From Chitinophaga flava (GTDB taxonomy: Bacteria; Bacteroidota; Bacteroidia; Chitinophagales; Chitinophagaceae), in NCBI RefSeq assembly GCF_003308995.1, contig NZ_QFFJ01000002.1, positions 2,728,001 to 2,792,000 on the forward strand: DNA of 64,000 bases. Reading direction: 5' to 3'. This document shows positions 27,928 through 35,863 of the stretch, piece after piece. The translations under genes and the position numbers were made by a program. The notes under the pieces were generated by a model that saw only the letters and a program-made list of their open reading frames with translations, was not told the DNA's origin and searched no databases. Each line of letters starts with the position of its first letter. Position 1 is the first letter of the stretch.

Positions 27928-28425
27928 TGGTTGCGATTTTGGATGTTTGATTTTTAGATTGTTATAGTGCTTGCATGAAAAAATGAGTTATACTATAGCT
28001 ATTGAATAGCTAACGTTAAAGACTATACGTAAAAATAAATACAGGAAAGCTTGGGTTATTCACCAACAAACAAGGCCATCCTTATGATTGCCGTATATGT
28101 ATCCTCTGAAGCCGGGTTAATGAATAGAAGGGCTTTCCAGTGCTCTGAATTTTTTATGCGGGTTATTTAGATTTGCTAAGAGATTATGGCTCGACGTTTG
28201 GAACGTATGTTGTGACTTCTTGCCAATATTACAGCTTTCTGTTAATTGAAAAAAATATTTTAAAAACGTGCAGTTGTTTTTTCCAGTATTAGAATAGCAG
28301 TAGTCCGAACTATGTTGCTGTTGAAATTAAGTAGAAATTAAGTGGAATTTAAGTGGAATTTAAGTTTGTTTTAATCTTGTTTTAATGCTGCTGGTAAAGC
28401 GTTTGCTTTGATGTATTGATGGTAG
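27928..28425. other. 498-bp AT-rich gene-free region upstream of the M57 protease gene
   Basis: No credible gene is present on either strand. It contains a 7-bp inverted repeat with a 3-nt loop at 27996-28012 (TAGCTAT...ATAGCTA), about 70 bp before the protease start and so well placed for an operator. It also contains an array of six 11-bp units at 28327-28392. I found no exact TAnnTTTG -7 box on the minus strand in front of the protease gene. Confidence 0.6.
28327..28392. repeat. Six 11-bp phased TTAA units
   Basis: TTAA recurs at 28327, 28338, 28349, 28360, 28371 and 28382, exactly every 11 bp. The second and third units are identical (TTAAGTGGAAT) and the others share only the first 4-5 bases. 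It lies just after the LuxR-like gene's stop, about 400 bp upstream of the M57 protease start. Phased A/T tracts at about one helical turn are expected to bend DNA. Confidence 0.7.
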
Positions 28426-29187
28426 CTAAATCAACTTTATCGATTCTGCCATCCTACAGGCTTCCATTGAATTAGAGACATGTAGTTTTTCGAGAATGTT
28501 CTGTCGGTGACGATGTACTGTATTTACGCTGATAGAAAGTGATGCAGCGATGTCTTTACTTCTTTTTCCATTTTTGATAAGTAACAGTACATCCTTTTCC
28601 CGTTCTGTAAGGATATTATTCAGCCGGTATTCATCCGGACTTATCACTTTACCTGTTCGTGTATTGATAATAGAACCCTGGTAAGTGCCGGTAGAATGTG
28701 TGTCCGGCGAAAAATTGTAGAGACATAGGGCCAGCCAGATACTGCCGTCTTCCGTGCTTTGTATATAAAACATCCGGTGCTGAACAGGAACATATTTTTT
28801 ATGTTTGTCCTGCATATGCAGCGTGCTGATTACCTGGTAGTCCAACCTTTCAGCAACAGGCAGACTTTTTAACAGATGGAAGAAACGCAGCTCCAGCGCG
28901 TATTTCCCAAGCAGATCTGTTTGCCGTATCTTCTTCAGAATATCCTCTTCCCAAATTGATGTTATCTCCGTGGAATCTTCTTTATGAACAATACCCAGCG
29001 CTGATGCAGCTCCACCAGTGTAGATATAACTTTTGTTGGCTTTCAGATCACTTAAAACACTAATGGAATTTTCTACCTGTGCATATACCTGCGCAATCAA
29101 CTGGAAATTGGAAAGTTTTGCTGCCGGATCGCTGTTGCCAAATGTTTGCCGGAGTAAATTATTATTTAATGTATGTAGAATATTCAT
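28426..29187 (-). CDS. LuxR-type HTH regulator with PAS-like sensor region
   Basis: This 253-residue protein has an N-terminal region of about 180 residues that resembles the PAS-like sensor of stand-alone Bacteroidota LuxR regulators. The C-terminal GerE domain (about 190-250) has Leu-Thr-Glu-Arg-Glu-Lys-Asp-Val-Leu-Leu-Leu-Ile and Ser-Val-Asn-Thr-Val-His-Arg-His-Arg. There is no receiver-domain aspartate. It is divergent from the DUF1349 gene and may control it; dyads cover the intervening promoter. Confidence 0.85.
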   Translation of the reverse strand: MNILHTLNNNLLRQTFGNSDPAAKLSNFQLIAQVYAQVENSISVLSDLKANKSYIYTGGAASALGIVHKEDSTEITSIWEEDILKKIRQTDLLGKYALELRFFHLLKSLPVAERLDYQVISTLHMQDKHKKYVPVQHRMFYIQSTEDGSIWLALCLYNFSPDTHSTGTYQGSIINTRTGKVISPDEYRLNNILTEREKDVLLLIKNGKRSKDIAASLSISVNTVHRHRQNILEKLHVSNSMEACRMAESIKLI

Positions 29188-29214
29188 AATGTATTTGTAT
29201 GGTTATTTTTAACC

Positions 29215-29246
29215 ATTGTGCATTCATTATTAAGGATTTACCTTTG
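29215..29246 (+). promoter_or_regulatory. Promoter of the DUF1349 gene with overlapping dyad
   Basis: A -33 element ATTG (29215-29218) and an exact -7 element TACCTTTG (29239-29246) are spaced by 20 nt, as in the Bacteroidota consensus. A 6-bp dyad (29239-29244 with 29249-29254) overlaps the -7, and another 5-bp dyad (29201-29214) lies just before the -33. The predicted leader is about 70 nt. Confidence 0.6.
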
Positions 29247-29320
29247 CGAAGGTATTGGTTTTATATGGTTATTTTCTGATAAACCGACAATGCTGCGTAA
29301 AAGTTAAATGCTATTTTGAT

Positions 29321-29974
29321 ATGAAGAAGATTATTTTAAGTGTGTTGATGCTGTCCGCACTGCAATCCCTTTCTGCCCAGAGCCTGGAGAAAATGCAGTG
29401 GTTTAATGAACCCGCGAAATGGGAAATAAAAGAGAATGTTTTATCCATGTTTGTTACACCCCAAACTGATTACTGGCGCATATCGCATTATGGTTTTACG
29501 GTAGATGATGCTCCCTTTTATTTTGCTACCTATGGTGGTGAATTTGAGGTGAAAGTCAAGCTGACAGGAGATTATAAGGCGAGATTCGATCAGATGGGCC
29601 TGATGATCAGAATCGACCAGGAAAATTACATCAAAACCGGTGTGGAGTTTTATGACGGTAAATTTAATGTGAGCACAGTAGTAACGCACCAAACCAGCGA
29701 CTGGAGCGTATTGCCGCTGGACAAAACACCACCGTTTATCTGGATTAAGGCTGTCAGAAGACTGGATGCGGTGGAGATCTATTATTCCTACGACGACAAA
29801 AATTATGTTATGACACGGAATGCTCCGCTCAGGGATAATCATCCGGTAATGGTGGGGTTGATGGCTGCCTCTCCTGATGGGAAAGGATTCCAGGCGAAAT
29901 TCGAAAAATTCACTGTTCAACATCTGCCAGACCAGCGGAGATTAAACTGGTTGAAGCAGAACACAGAGAAATAA
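29321..29974 (+). CDS. Secreted DUF1349 (concanavalin-like) protein
   Basis: This 217-residue protein has a signal peptide (about residues 1-19) and one DUF1349 domain, a jelly-roll related to the YgiK family. Recognisable parts are the start Trp-Phe-Asn-Glu-Pro, Thr-Asp-Tyr-Trp-Arg, the Asp-Gln-Met-Gly-Leu-Met-Ile-Arg strand and the Trp-Ile-Lys-Ala-Val-Arg strand. Some relatives bind or cleave glycans, but no function is established here. ATG 29321 is preferred to an upstream frame opening at 29255, because the signal peptide begins there and the promoter lies between. A terminator follows. Confidence 0.8.
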   Translation: MKKIILSVLMLSALQSLSAQSLEKMQWFNEPAKWEIKENVLSMFVTPQTDYWRISHYGFTVDDAPFYFATYGGEFEVKVKLTGDYKARFDQMGLMIRIDQENYIKTGVEFYDGKFNVSTVVTHQTSDWSVLPLDKTPPFIWIKAVRRLDAVEIYYSYDDKNYVMTRNAPLRDNHPVMVGLMAASPDGKGFQAKFEKFTVQHLPDQRRLNWLKQNTEK

Positions 29975-30053
29975 CTCTTTTGGAAACCTGTCCTTATGTA
30001 ATAACCACTGCTAAAATTCCACTACAGTAAAGGGCCGGATGGGCCCATAAAAT

Positions 30054-30092
30054 AAAAAAAGCCTTCAAGCTCCCCGCTTTGGAGGCTTTTTT
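30054..30092 (+). terminator. Intrinsic terminator after the DUF1349 gene
   Basis: An A-run and GCC arm (from 30054) pair with a GGC arm and T-run (to 30092) through an imperfect stem with one bulge. It can work in both directions. A smaller GC hairpin stands at 30033-30046. Confidence 0.75.
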
Positions 30093-30329
30093 ATTAAATA
30101 AAATGCGCATTTTTGCGGCAAAACCGGTTATCCCTATGTCTCTGTTGTTAGATTGTCTCTCCAAAGGCACTCAGGTGAGTATGTAAAATCCGGTGAATTA
30201 GAGGATACACTATACAAAAGAATTTGATGGTCACAAACAATTATTGCTCGTATATCCCTATGCGTTATACCTTACTGATGCTTTCTTTTTTATGCTTACT
30301 AATTCCCTCACTTTTAAATTCCTCTACTC

Positions 30330-31274
30330 ATGGAAAATGCTACACAGGTCTGCGTAACGATACCTGGCGACTCCCAAATCAGCCCATTTTACGATCAGGT
30401 TCAGGACAACACACTTATCTGGGCCCGGAAATTCAGGCTGGCGCCCGATTTTAAGCCGGTGGAGTGGTATATGAAAGCCCGCTTTGGCTTTCAGGCTGCA
30501 AGGGAGTATCCACAGGCTACGCTTGATCAGGTGACGCTGGCAGGACAGCTGCTGACCTGGCTGTTTACCCTCGACGATACTTCCGACCGGGGCTCTACAG
30601 ATAAAACGGCCGCCCATCATATGCGCCTCCAGCTGGATGGTTTCATCGGGATATTAAACAACCAGCCATACAATGGCGATGGAAAACTGGAGCGGGCCCT
30701 GGTAGATATTGTCACCCGTTTAAAGGCAATGAACAAACCCTTTTTGTTTAAACGGTTCTGCGAACATATGATCGACTATGTCAGGGAATGCCAGTTCGAA
30801 ATTGAGACGCAGCTGTCCGGGAAGAAACCCGATATCGAAAAATACTATAAGGAGCGGCCCTATACCGGTTTTTACATCATGTTCCCACTGGTGGATATCT
30901 TCAACAGTTCAGCACTTCCGGATGAAGTGTACGACCATCCTGTAGTAAGAGAGATGGAGCTGTGTATGAACATGTGCGGCTGCCTCAGCAACGACCAGCA
31001 TTCCGTTGCGCGGGAAGATGATATGGAGGAGAAAGGGTTTAACCTGATCCTGATTGCCAGGCGGGAGAAGGGTATCAGCCTCCGGGAAGCTAATGAATTT
31101 GTGGAGCAGGAGCATGCCCGGTATCTCCGGACATTTGAACAATGCCGGGACCGGTTGCCTTTTTGGAACGAGACTATCAACCGGCAACTGAACGACTACC
31201 TCTCCGGCTTATATAGAATTGTACGTGGTTATGACGACTGGGCCGTAACAGACACCGGCCGTTATGCCTCATGA
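30330..31274 (+). CDS. Class I terpene synthase (probable sesquiterpene cyclase)
   Basis: This 314-residue cytosolic enzyme has all the class I terpene cyclase motifs. Asp82-Asp83-Thr-Ser-Asp86 is a DDxxD motif. The pyrophosphate-sensing Arg176 lies 45 residues before the NSE motif Asn221-Asp-Gln-His-Ser225-Val-Ala-Arg-Glu229. The Arg311-Tyr312 pair near the C-terminus completes the set. The enzyme uses three Mg2+ to ionise a prenyl diphosphate (most likely farnesyl diphosphate for this size) and cyclise it. The product cannot be predicted. No prenyltransferase or P450 gene is next to it. The gene end overlaps the convergent hybrid kinase gene by 6 bp. The 355-bp space before it holds a terminator but no recognised promoter. 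Confidence 0.9.
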   Translation: MENATQVCVTIPGDSQISPFYDQVQDNTLIWARKFRLAPDFKPVEWYMKARFGFQAAREYPQATLDQVTLAGQLLTWLFTLDDTSDRGSTDKTAAHHMRLQLDGFIGILNNQPYNGDGKLERALVDIVTRLKAMNKPFLFKRFCEHMIDYVRECQFEIETQLSGKKPDIEKYYKERPYTGFYIMFPLVDIFNSSALPDEVYDHPVVREMELCMNMCGCLSNDQHSVAREDDMEEKGFNLILIARREKGISLREANEFVEQEHARYLRTFEQCRDRLPFWNETINRQLNDYLSGLYRIVRGYDDWAVTDTGRYAS

Positions 31275-33023
31275 CAGTGTATGATTGGGAAGGAGAGGAG
31301 CCAGTGCCATATATAAATCATCGAAGTGTACAGGCTTAAGTAAAAAGCCGGCAGCGCCGGTATTTAAAATTTCCTCTTTAGAAAAGGCGTCCCCGCTGAT
31401 AATCAGAATGGGGATGCTTTTTAATTCAGGATCGCTTTTTACAAATTTTACCAGCGCGGCGCCATGGAAGCCTTCCATGCTCAGGTCCGAAATAATGACA
31501 TGAGGTCTTTCTGCCCTGATTTTATCGATGACTGTTGCTCCATTGGTGCAGATAACGGGGTTTATACCTAATCCTTTTAAGAATTTTTGTAGCAGGGATG
31601 CACCTAAAAGATCATCTTCCACTAACAGCACACGGGCGCCATAAAAGGTGTTTCTGCGTAACTGAGTACCCGGCGTGTTTTGTTTGCAGGCTATCGCTGG
31701 CTCATAGGGCAGCTCACAGACAATCGTTACTTTCTCCGCGCCTGTACTGTCAGGCATAAGGGCTACCTGACCTCCCAGGTGCTGGGCCAGATCTTTGGTG
31801 ATAGCCAATCCTAAACCAGTTCCGGTACCGTTCTTGTTTTCAGTAACAAACCGGCCAAAGAGTTTGTCTGTGATATTAGGATCTATCACACCTTCGTTGG
31901 TAACTTTGATGATAAGGACATTGTTGTCTGCAGTACAGTCTACCTGTATCTCACTTTCTCCTTTAGAGAATTTCACAGCATTACCCAAAAGGTTATTTAA
32001 GATCTTCGTCAGAATCAGTTCATCACTATAAATCGGATTATGCATCAGCAGTGGTGAAATGGTATGGTTGATCCGGATGCCCCGGGAGGAGGCGATGTAG
32101 CCATTGGCGGCCACACAGCGTTTCAGGCAGTTTCCGAATGAAATATTTTCTTTTTTGACCGTATAGAATTTGCCGGATTCTATACGGGACATTTCCAGTA
32201 CATTGTTGATGATATTACGGGTGATGTAACAACTATCGTATAAACTATTATAGAGGTCTTCGTTTTGCGCAGGCTGTTTATCCAGTTTCAGCAGCTGGGC
32301 GATGGAGAATACAGCATTGATAGGGGTACGGACCTCATGGAAGGTATCCTGAAGAAAGATGCTTTTACGGTCGCTGATAGCTTTCAGGCGCCTGGCTTCA
32401 TGTAACAGGCTGTTGATTTGTGTGGTATAACTCATGAGCAGGCCCAGTATAAATATGAGCAGTACAATACTGGTAGACCAGCGCATGATGATGGTAATAT
32501 TTCTGTTTATTTCCAGCGGGGCTACAAAATTGTAGTAGGAGTTGAGGATCATATAGGCGCCAACTCCCAGGCACCCGGCAATACAAAGCAGTAGTATCTT
32601 ACTTTTTTTATACAGTATAAATGCGGAAGCCAGATAGAAGGTGATCACTGTGATAAACGCCAGCAACAGTTCCAGTGAAATAGCCGGCCCCAGTACGGTT
32701 GACCAGTATCCGATGAAAATGGCATTGGTCACCAGCATCAGTAAATTGGCATTATAATACTGTTTGGACCTGTTGAGGAAAATCACGCTTAGAAAACCAA
32801 GTGTTTCTATTGGCACCCCAATCAGAAAAAGAGCAGATGGTTTGAGAAAATAGAAATAACCTCCAACACTCGCTACTAAAATAATCAGCACTACTGCCAT
32901 TAAATTTAAGACGATAGTGGATCTTTTTTCGACATCTTCCGCATTTTCAGTAGTACCGGCCAATATAGGTTTTAATAGCATGGTTTTTATCAAGAGGAAG
33001 CCAGCGTTAATATCACTTTTCAT
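31269..33023 (-). CDS. Membrane hybrid histidine kinase with C-terminal receiver
   Basis: This 584-residue protein has an N-terminal membrane part with about six hydrophobic segments (35-200), a short coil, and a HisKA domain (His229 in Asp-Thr-Phe-His-Glu-Val-Arg-Thr-Pro). An ATPase domain with Asn and Gly-Thr-Gly-Leu-Gly-Leu boxes follows, and then a receiver domain with phospho-acceptor Asp513 in Ile-Ser-Asp-Leu-Ser. No DNA-binding domain is present. The output partner is not encoded nearby. It converges on the terpene synthase gene with a 6-bp overlap, which may link them only by position. Confidence 0.88.
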   Translation of the reverse strand: MKSDINAGFLLIKTMLLKPILAGTTENAEDVEKRSTIVLNLMAVVLIILVASVGGYFYFLKPSALFLIGVPIETLGFLSVIFLNRSKQYYNANLLMLVTNAIFIGYWSTVLGPAISLELLLAFITVITFYLASAFILYKKSKILLLCIAGCLGVGAYMILNSYYNFVAPLEINRNITIIMRWSTSIVLLIFILGLLMSYTTQINSLLHEARRLKAISDRKSIFLQDTFHEVRTPINAVFSIAQLLKLDKQPAQNEDLYNSLYDSCYITRNIINNVLEMSRIESGKFYTVKKENISFGNCLKRCVAANGYIASSRGIRINHTISPLLMHNPIYSDELILTKILNNLLGNAVKFSKGESEIQVDCTADNNVLIIKVTNEGVIDPNITDKLFGRFVTENKNGTGTGLGLAITKDLAQHLGGQVALMPDSTGAEKVTIVCELPYEPAIACKQNTPGTQLRRNTFYGARVLLVEDDLLGASLLQKFLKGLGINPVICTNGATVIDKIRAERPHVIISDLSMEGFHGAALVKFVKSDPELKSIPILIISGDAFSKEEILNTGAAGFLLKPVHFDDLYMALAPLLPNHTLS

Positions 33024-33264
33024 TTTACTACTAAAGGGTTTATAGGTTTAAAGGCCTTTCTCTTATTACAACGGGTTTTTCAATCCGGTAAAAAATCAGC
33101 GCTGGTGTAAGAAATGCTTTAACGAAGTAAGATAGTGAATTTATTGAAAATGAAAGTGTATTTTTCTGTTCTCACACATTGATTGTCAGTGTACTTAGTG
33201 CATAATACTCCTTTTACGGGGAGGTTTCTTCCATCATTCAAAGAGCTTCGGGAGCGGGTTACGG

Positions 33265-33930
33265 CTATTTGTTTTTAAAGCGTTCTATTTCTTCCACCTC
33301 ATGGGTGGCTTTGATAATGTATGTCCATTCTTTGCTTCCAAAGAGGATGCGGAACCATTTTTTCTCCATGTTCTGAGGCGTGATATTCCGGAAGAGCCAG
33401 ATGGATAAGAGCGTAAAGCCGAGGGTAACAGGAAAGGCTGTCAACCAGAAAGCACCTGCTTTTTCCTGTATCCAGGCTGGAGTCCAGAACCAGGTACAAT
33501 AAAAGGGCATCTGCAGGAATAATACCCTGTAAATATGAATGGTGGATGCCTGCAGCGCGGAGAGCCGTTGTAAGGTATCGGTGACACTGTTGCTCAAATC
33601 AATACGGCGGATCTGTATTACCTGGCGCAGATAAACGATAATGGCCAGGATGCTGAAGAGCATGATCATGCCCATCGAAATGGTGAAAAACGGATTGCGA
33701 AGGTGATCGGCATATACGAGGAAACCCAGCAGTAGTACGAGTACGATGCCCAGCAATACTGCCCATGTTTTAAACCGGGCTACTGAGTTGAGTATGGTTT
33801 TTACCTTAAACTGTTGCAGGTGCGTGAAGGTTTCCAGATTGACCATCCAGGCCTGCATATTCAATATGCTGGCCTCTTCAACTTTCCGGTTGAAATCGTT
33901 CCAGAGGTTTTCTAATTTTATGTCTTCCAT
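33265..33930 (-). CDS. Membrane protein of an ECF sigma factor operon
   Basis: This 221-residue protein has a charged N-terminal helix (1-45) and about four hydrophobic segments (53-72, 80-97, 132-150, 158-178), then a charged tail. I know no domain name for it. It begins 33 bp after the ECF sigma factor gene, in the same direction. A soluble N-terminal helix followed by membrane spans suits a sigma-binding membrane regulator, but it lacks the ZAS zinc motif, so the anti-sigma role is an inference from position only. Confidence 0.6.
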   Translation of the reverse strand: MEDIKLENLWNDFNRKVEEASILNMQAWMVNLETFTHLQQFKVKTILNSVARFKTWAVLLGIVLVLLLGFLVYADHLRNPFFTISMGMIMLFSILAIIVYLRQVIQIRRIDLSNSVTDTLQRLSALQASTIHIYRVLFLQMPFYCTWFWTPAWIQEKAGAFWLTAFPVTLGFTLLSIWLFRNITPQNMEKKWFRILFGSKEWTYIIKATHEVEEIERFKNK

Positions 33931-33963
33931 ATCCTGTATGTTTAATTGGTTATTTTATTAATA

Positions 33964-34473
33964 TCAGTCCGGATCACTCAATATGTTCTTTTTTAGCTTT
34001 TCCTTGATCCTGCTGATTTTGGTGGCTACGTTTGTTTCTGTCAGGCCCATGATTTCGGCTATCTCCCGGTAACTTTTCTTTTCAAAATAAAGGATGACCA
34101 GAGCCCTCTCAAGGTCAGGTAGCAGGGTTATATGTTTCTGCAGCTTATTGGTGGCTGCTTCCGCTTCTGTTACATCCGGACGGGTGTCTTCAATTTCCAG
34201 ATAACGCTCCTCAAACGGAATAGTCCCCTTGTTTTTAATCCGGTTCCGGTAGTATGTTATGGCAACGTTGATAGAAACCCGGTACATCCAGGTGGAAAAT
34301 TTACAGGTCGGGTCATATTTAGGGAAGCCCTTCCATAGCGTAAGAACAATTTCCTGCGCCAGGTCTTCCCGGTCAGTTTTATTATAGCAATAGGCATAGC
34401 AGATCTTAAGGATGATTCCCTGAGTGCCCGCCATTAACCGGATAAATGTTTCCTGTTCTTTTGCTGTGCTCAT
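33964..34473 (-). CDS. ECF RNA polymerase sigma factor
   Basis: This 169-residue sigma-70 family protein has region 2 (about residues 20-85, with Asp-Arg-Glu-Asp-Leu-Ala-Gln-Glu and Phe-Ser-Thr-Trp-Met-Tyr-Arg-Val). Region 4 lies at about 110-165, with Tyr-Arg-Glu-Ile-Ala-Glu-Ile-Met-Gly-Leu-Thr-Glu-Thr-Asn-Val. Regions 1 and 3 are missing, as in all ECF sigma factors. It directs transcription of a small regulon, probably with control by the membrane protein encoded 33 bp downstream. Confidence 0.93.
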   Translation of the reverse strand: MSTAKEQETFIRLMAGTQGIILKICYAYCYNKTDREDLAQEIVLTLWKGFPKYDPTCKFSTWMYRVSINVAITYYRNRIKNKGTIPFEERYLEIEDTRPDVTEAEAATNKLQKHITLLPDLERALVILYFEKKSYREIAEIMGLTETNVATKISRIKEKLKKNILSDPD

Positions 34474-34577
34474 GCTGTATGCTGCTTACAATATATGATA
34501 CGCAGTCGAAGGGCAAAAATCACAGAAGCGCAAAGAAATTTTTTAGGTAAATGAAGATGAGATATTTTTGGATGAGT

Positions 34578-35699
34578 TTATTTTTTTATATGTGCGTGGG
34601 TTGGCGGGTTATATAAGATACGCAGTATATCATCCCCGATTTTTTCCATATTACCGGTATAGGTATTGCACAGCACGATCACCGTATTTCTGTCTTCCAC
34701 ACAACGGAGCAGGCAGCTGTTAAATCCGAGGATATTACCTCTTCTTTCTATCACCGTAAGATCCCCGCCAGGCTTAATGGAGGAAAGGCGGTTTACATAA
34801 CTGCCTAAAGCAGTAAAGCCTCTGGCGTACTTGAGAAATCCCAGTTCCTTTACCGGTGTATACATCTCCGTTAGTGAGGCCGGTTGTAGCAACAGGCCGT
34901 CATAAAGTGCCTGGTCTACCCGGAAAAGCTCAGCAGCCGTAGTATAGAGCCCGCCGGCGGTGGCATAGTTTTCCAGATAACGGGCCTCATCGTTGTGAAG
35001 CGTATCCATGGCGGTGCCGGGACCATAGGTATAATTGTGATACCCGTAAGCCAGCTTCGGAATAATATCCTGCTGTGTGACAATGCCTGTACTGGTGAGT
35101 TTTAAGGGTGTCAGGATCTTTTCCTGTAATACCTGTCCCCACTTTTTACCAGTCACCTGCTCAATGACAGCCCCTAACAAAATGTAGTCTACATTGTTGT
35201 AGTGGAAGCGGCTTCCCGGAGTGAACAGCAGCGTGTCTTTAACATTATTGCGGATGAAAGCGCCAGGCTGTTTGATGGATTGGGTAGTGTAGTCCGGTAC
35301 TTTATCACTGGGAAGGCCGGAGCTATGTACCAACAGCTGCCTTAGAGAGATCCGGGCATTGATGGAAGGCAGCAGTTCGGGGACGTAGGCAGATACAGGT
35401 TGATCGATATCCAGCTTTTTTTCTTCCTGTAGCTGCAACACCATAATGGCAGTGTACATTTTGCTAATGGAAGCAATTGGAAACCGTGTATCTGCTGTTA
35501 CCGGGACTTTGAACTGCCGGTTGGCATAACCAAACTGGCCCGTATATACGATTTTGCCTTGCCGGGCCACCAATACTGTACCTTCCAGCTGACCCTGTTG
35601 ATGATAACCTTGTAATACGCTGTCGAAGCGGTGTTGGAGGGATTGGGAGAAAACTGCTAACGGCAGTATGAGCATTGATAACAGGATATAGGGGCGCAT
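34578..35699 (-). CDS. Secreted serine hydrolase (class C beta-lactamase fold)
   Basis: This 373-residue protein has a signal peptide (about 1-19). It carries the S12-type motifs Ser77-x-x-Lys80 and Tyr167-x-Asn169. In the third motif position Arg-Arg-Gly-Asn stands where Lys/His-x-Gly is common. Such proteins act as D-aminopeptidases, esterases or penicillin-binding-like hydrolases, and beta-lactam hydrolysis should not be assumed. A 29-bp palindrome begins at the base following the start codon's last base on this strand, so the ATG lies in a predicted RNA stem. Confidence 0.88.
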   Translation of the reverse strand: MRPYILLSMLILPLAVFSQSLQHRFDSVLQGYHQQGQLEGTVLVARQGKIVYTGQFGYANRQFKVPVTADTRFPIASISKMYTAIMVLQLQEEKKLDIDQPVSAYVPELLPSINARISLRQLLVHSSGLPSDKVPDYTTQSIKQPGAFIRNNVKDTLLFTPGSRFHYNNVDYILLGAVIEQVTGKKWGQVLQEKILTPLKLTSTGIVTQQDIIPKLAYGYHNYTYGPGTAMDTLHNDEARYLENYATAGGLYTTAAELFRVDQALYDGLLLQPASLTEMYTPVKELGFLKYARGFTALGSYVNRLSSIKPGGDLTVIERRGNILGFNSCLLRCVEDRNTVIVLCNTYTGNMEKIGDDILRILYNPPTHAHIKK

Positions 35700-35726
35700 T
35701 TTTTGATATTTAAAATATCAAAAAAT
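35698..35726 (-). promoter_or_regulatory. 29-bp perfect inverted repeat covering the serine hydrolase start
   Basis: The 14-bp arms (35698-35711 and 35713-35726) are perfect complements around one central base. The right end lies in the leader and the left end includes the first bases of the serine hydrolase ATG. In RNA the start codon would be paired; in DNA it would be a symmetrical operator. Confidence 0.55.
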
Positions 35727-35863
35727 GTTTTCCTGTTGTTGGTAATTTTAATCATGGAAACTTTGAAGGCCGCCGGCATTGCCTTTATAGCCTGACGCTG
35801 CTGTTGGGATTGACTTTTCAAAGATTTGATTAGATTCGCACTACGCACATAAATTCAACCGGA

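Noticed and set aside
28327..28392. CRISPR-like array
   Set aside because: The 11-bp period is far too short, there are no spacers, and no cas genes are present.
30224..30454. Small hydrophobic upstream frame before and overlapping the terpene synthase gene
   Set aside because: It starts with a signal-like stretch by chance, then runs into the terpene synthase gene in another frame. No family and no stop-start coupling were seen.
34578..35699. Calling the serine hydrolase a beta-lactamase resistance gene
   Set aside because: Only the general SxxK/YxN fold is present and the third motif is unusual. Most such chromosomal proteins in Bacteroidota are not beta-lactamases.
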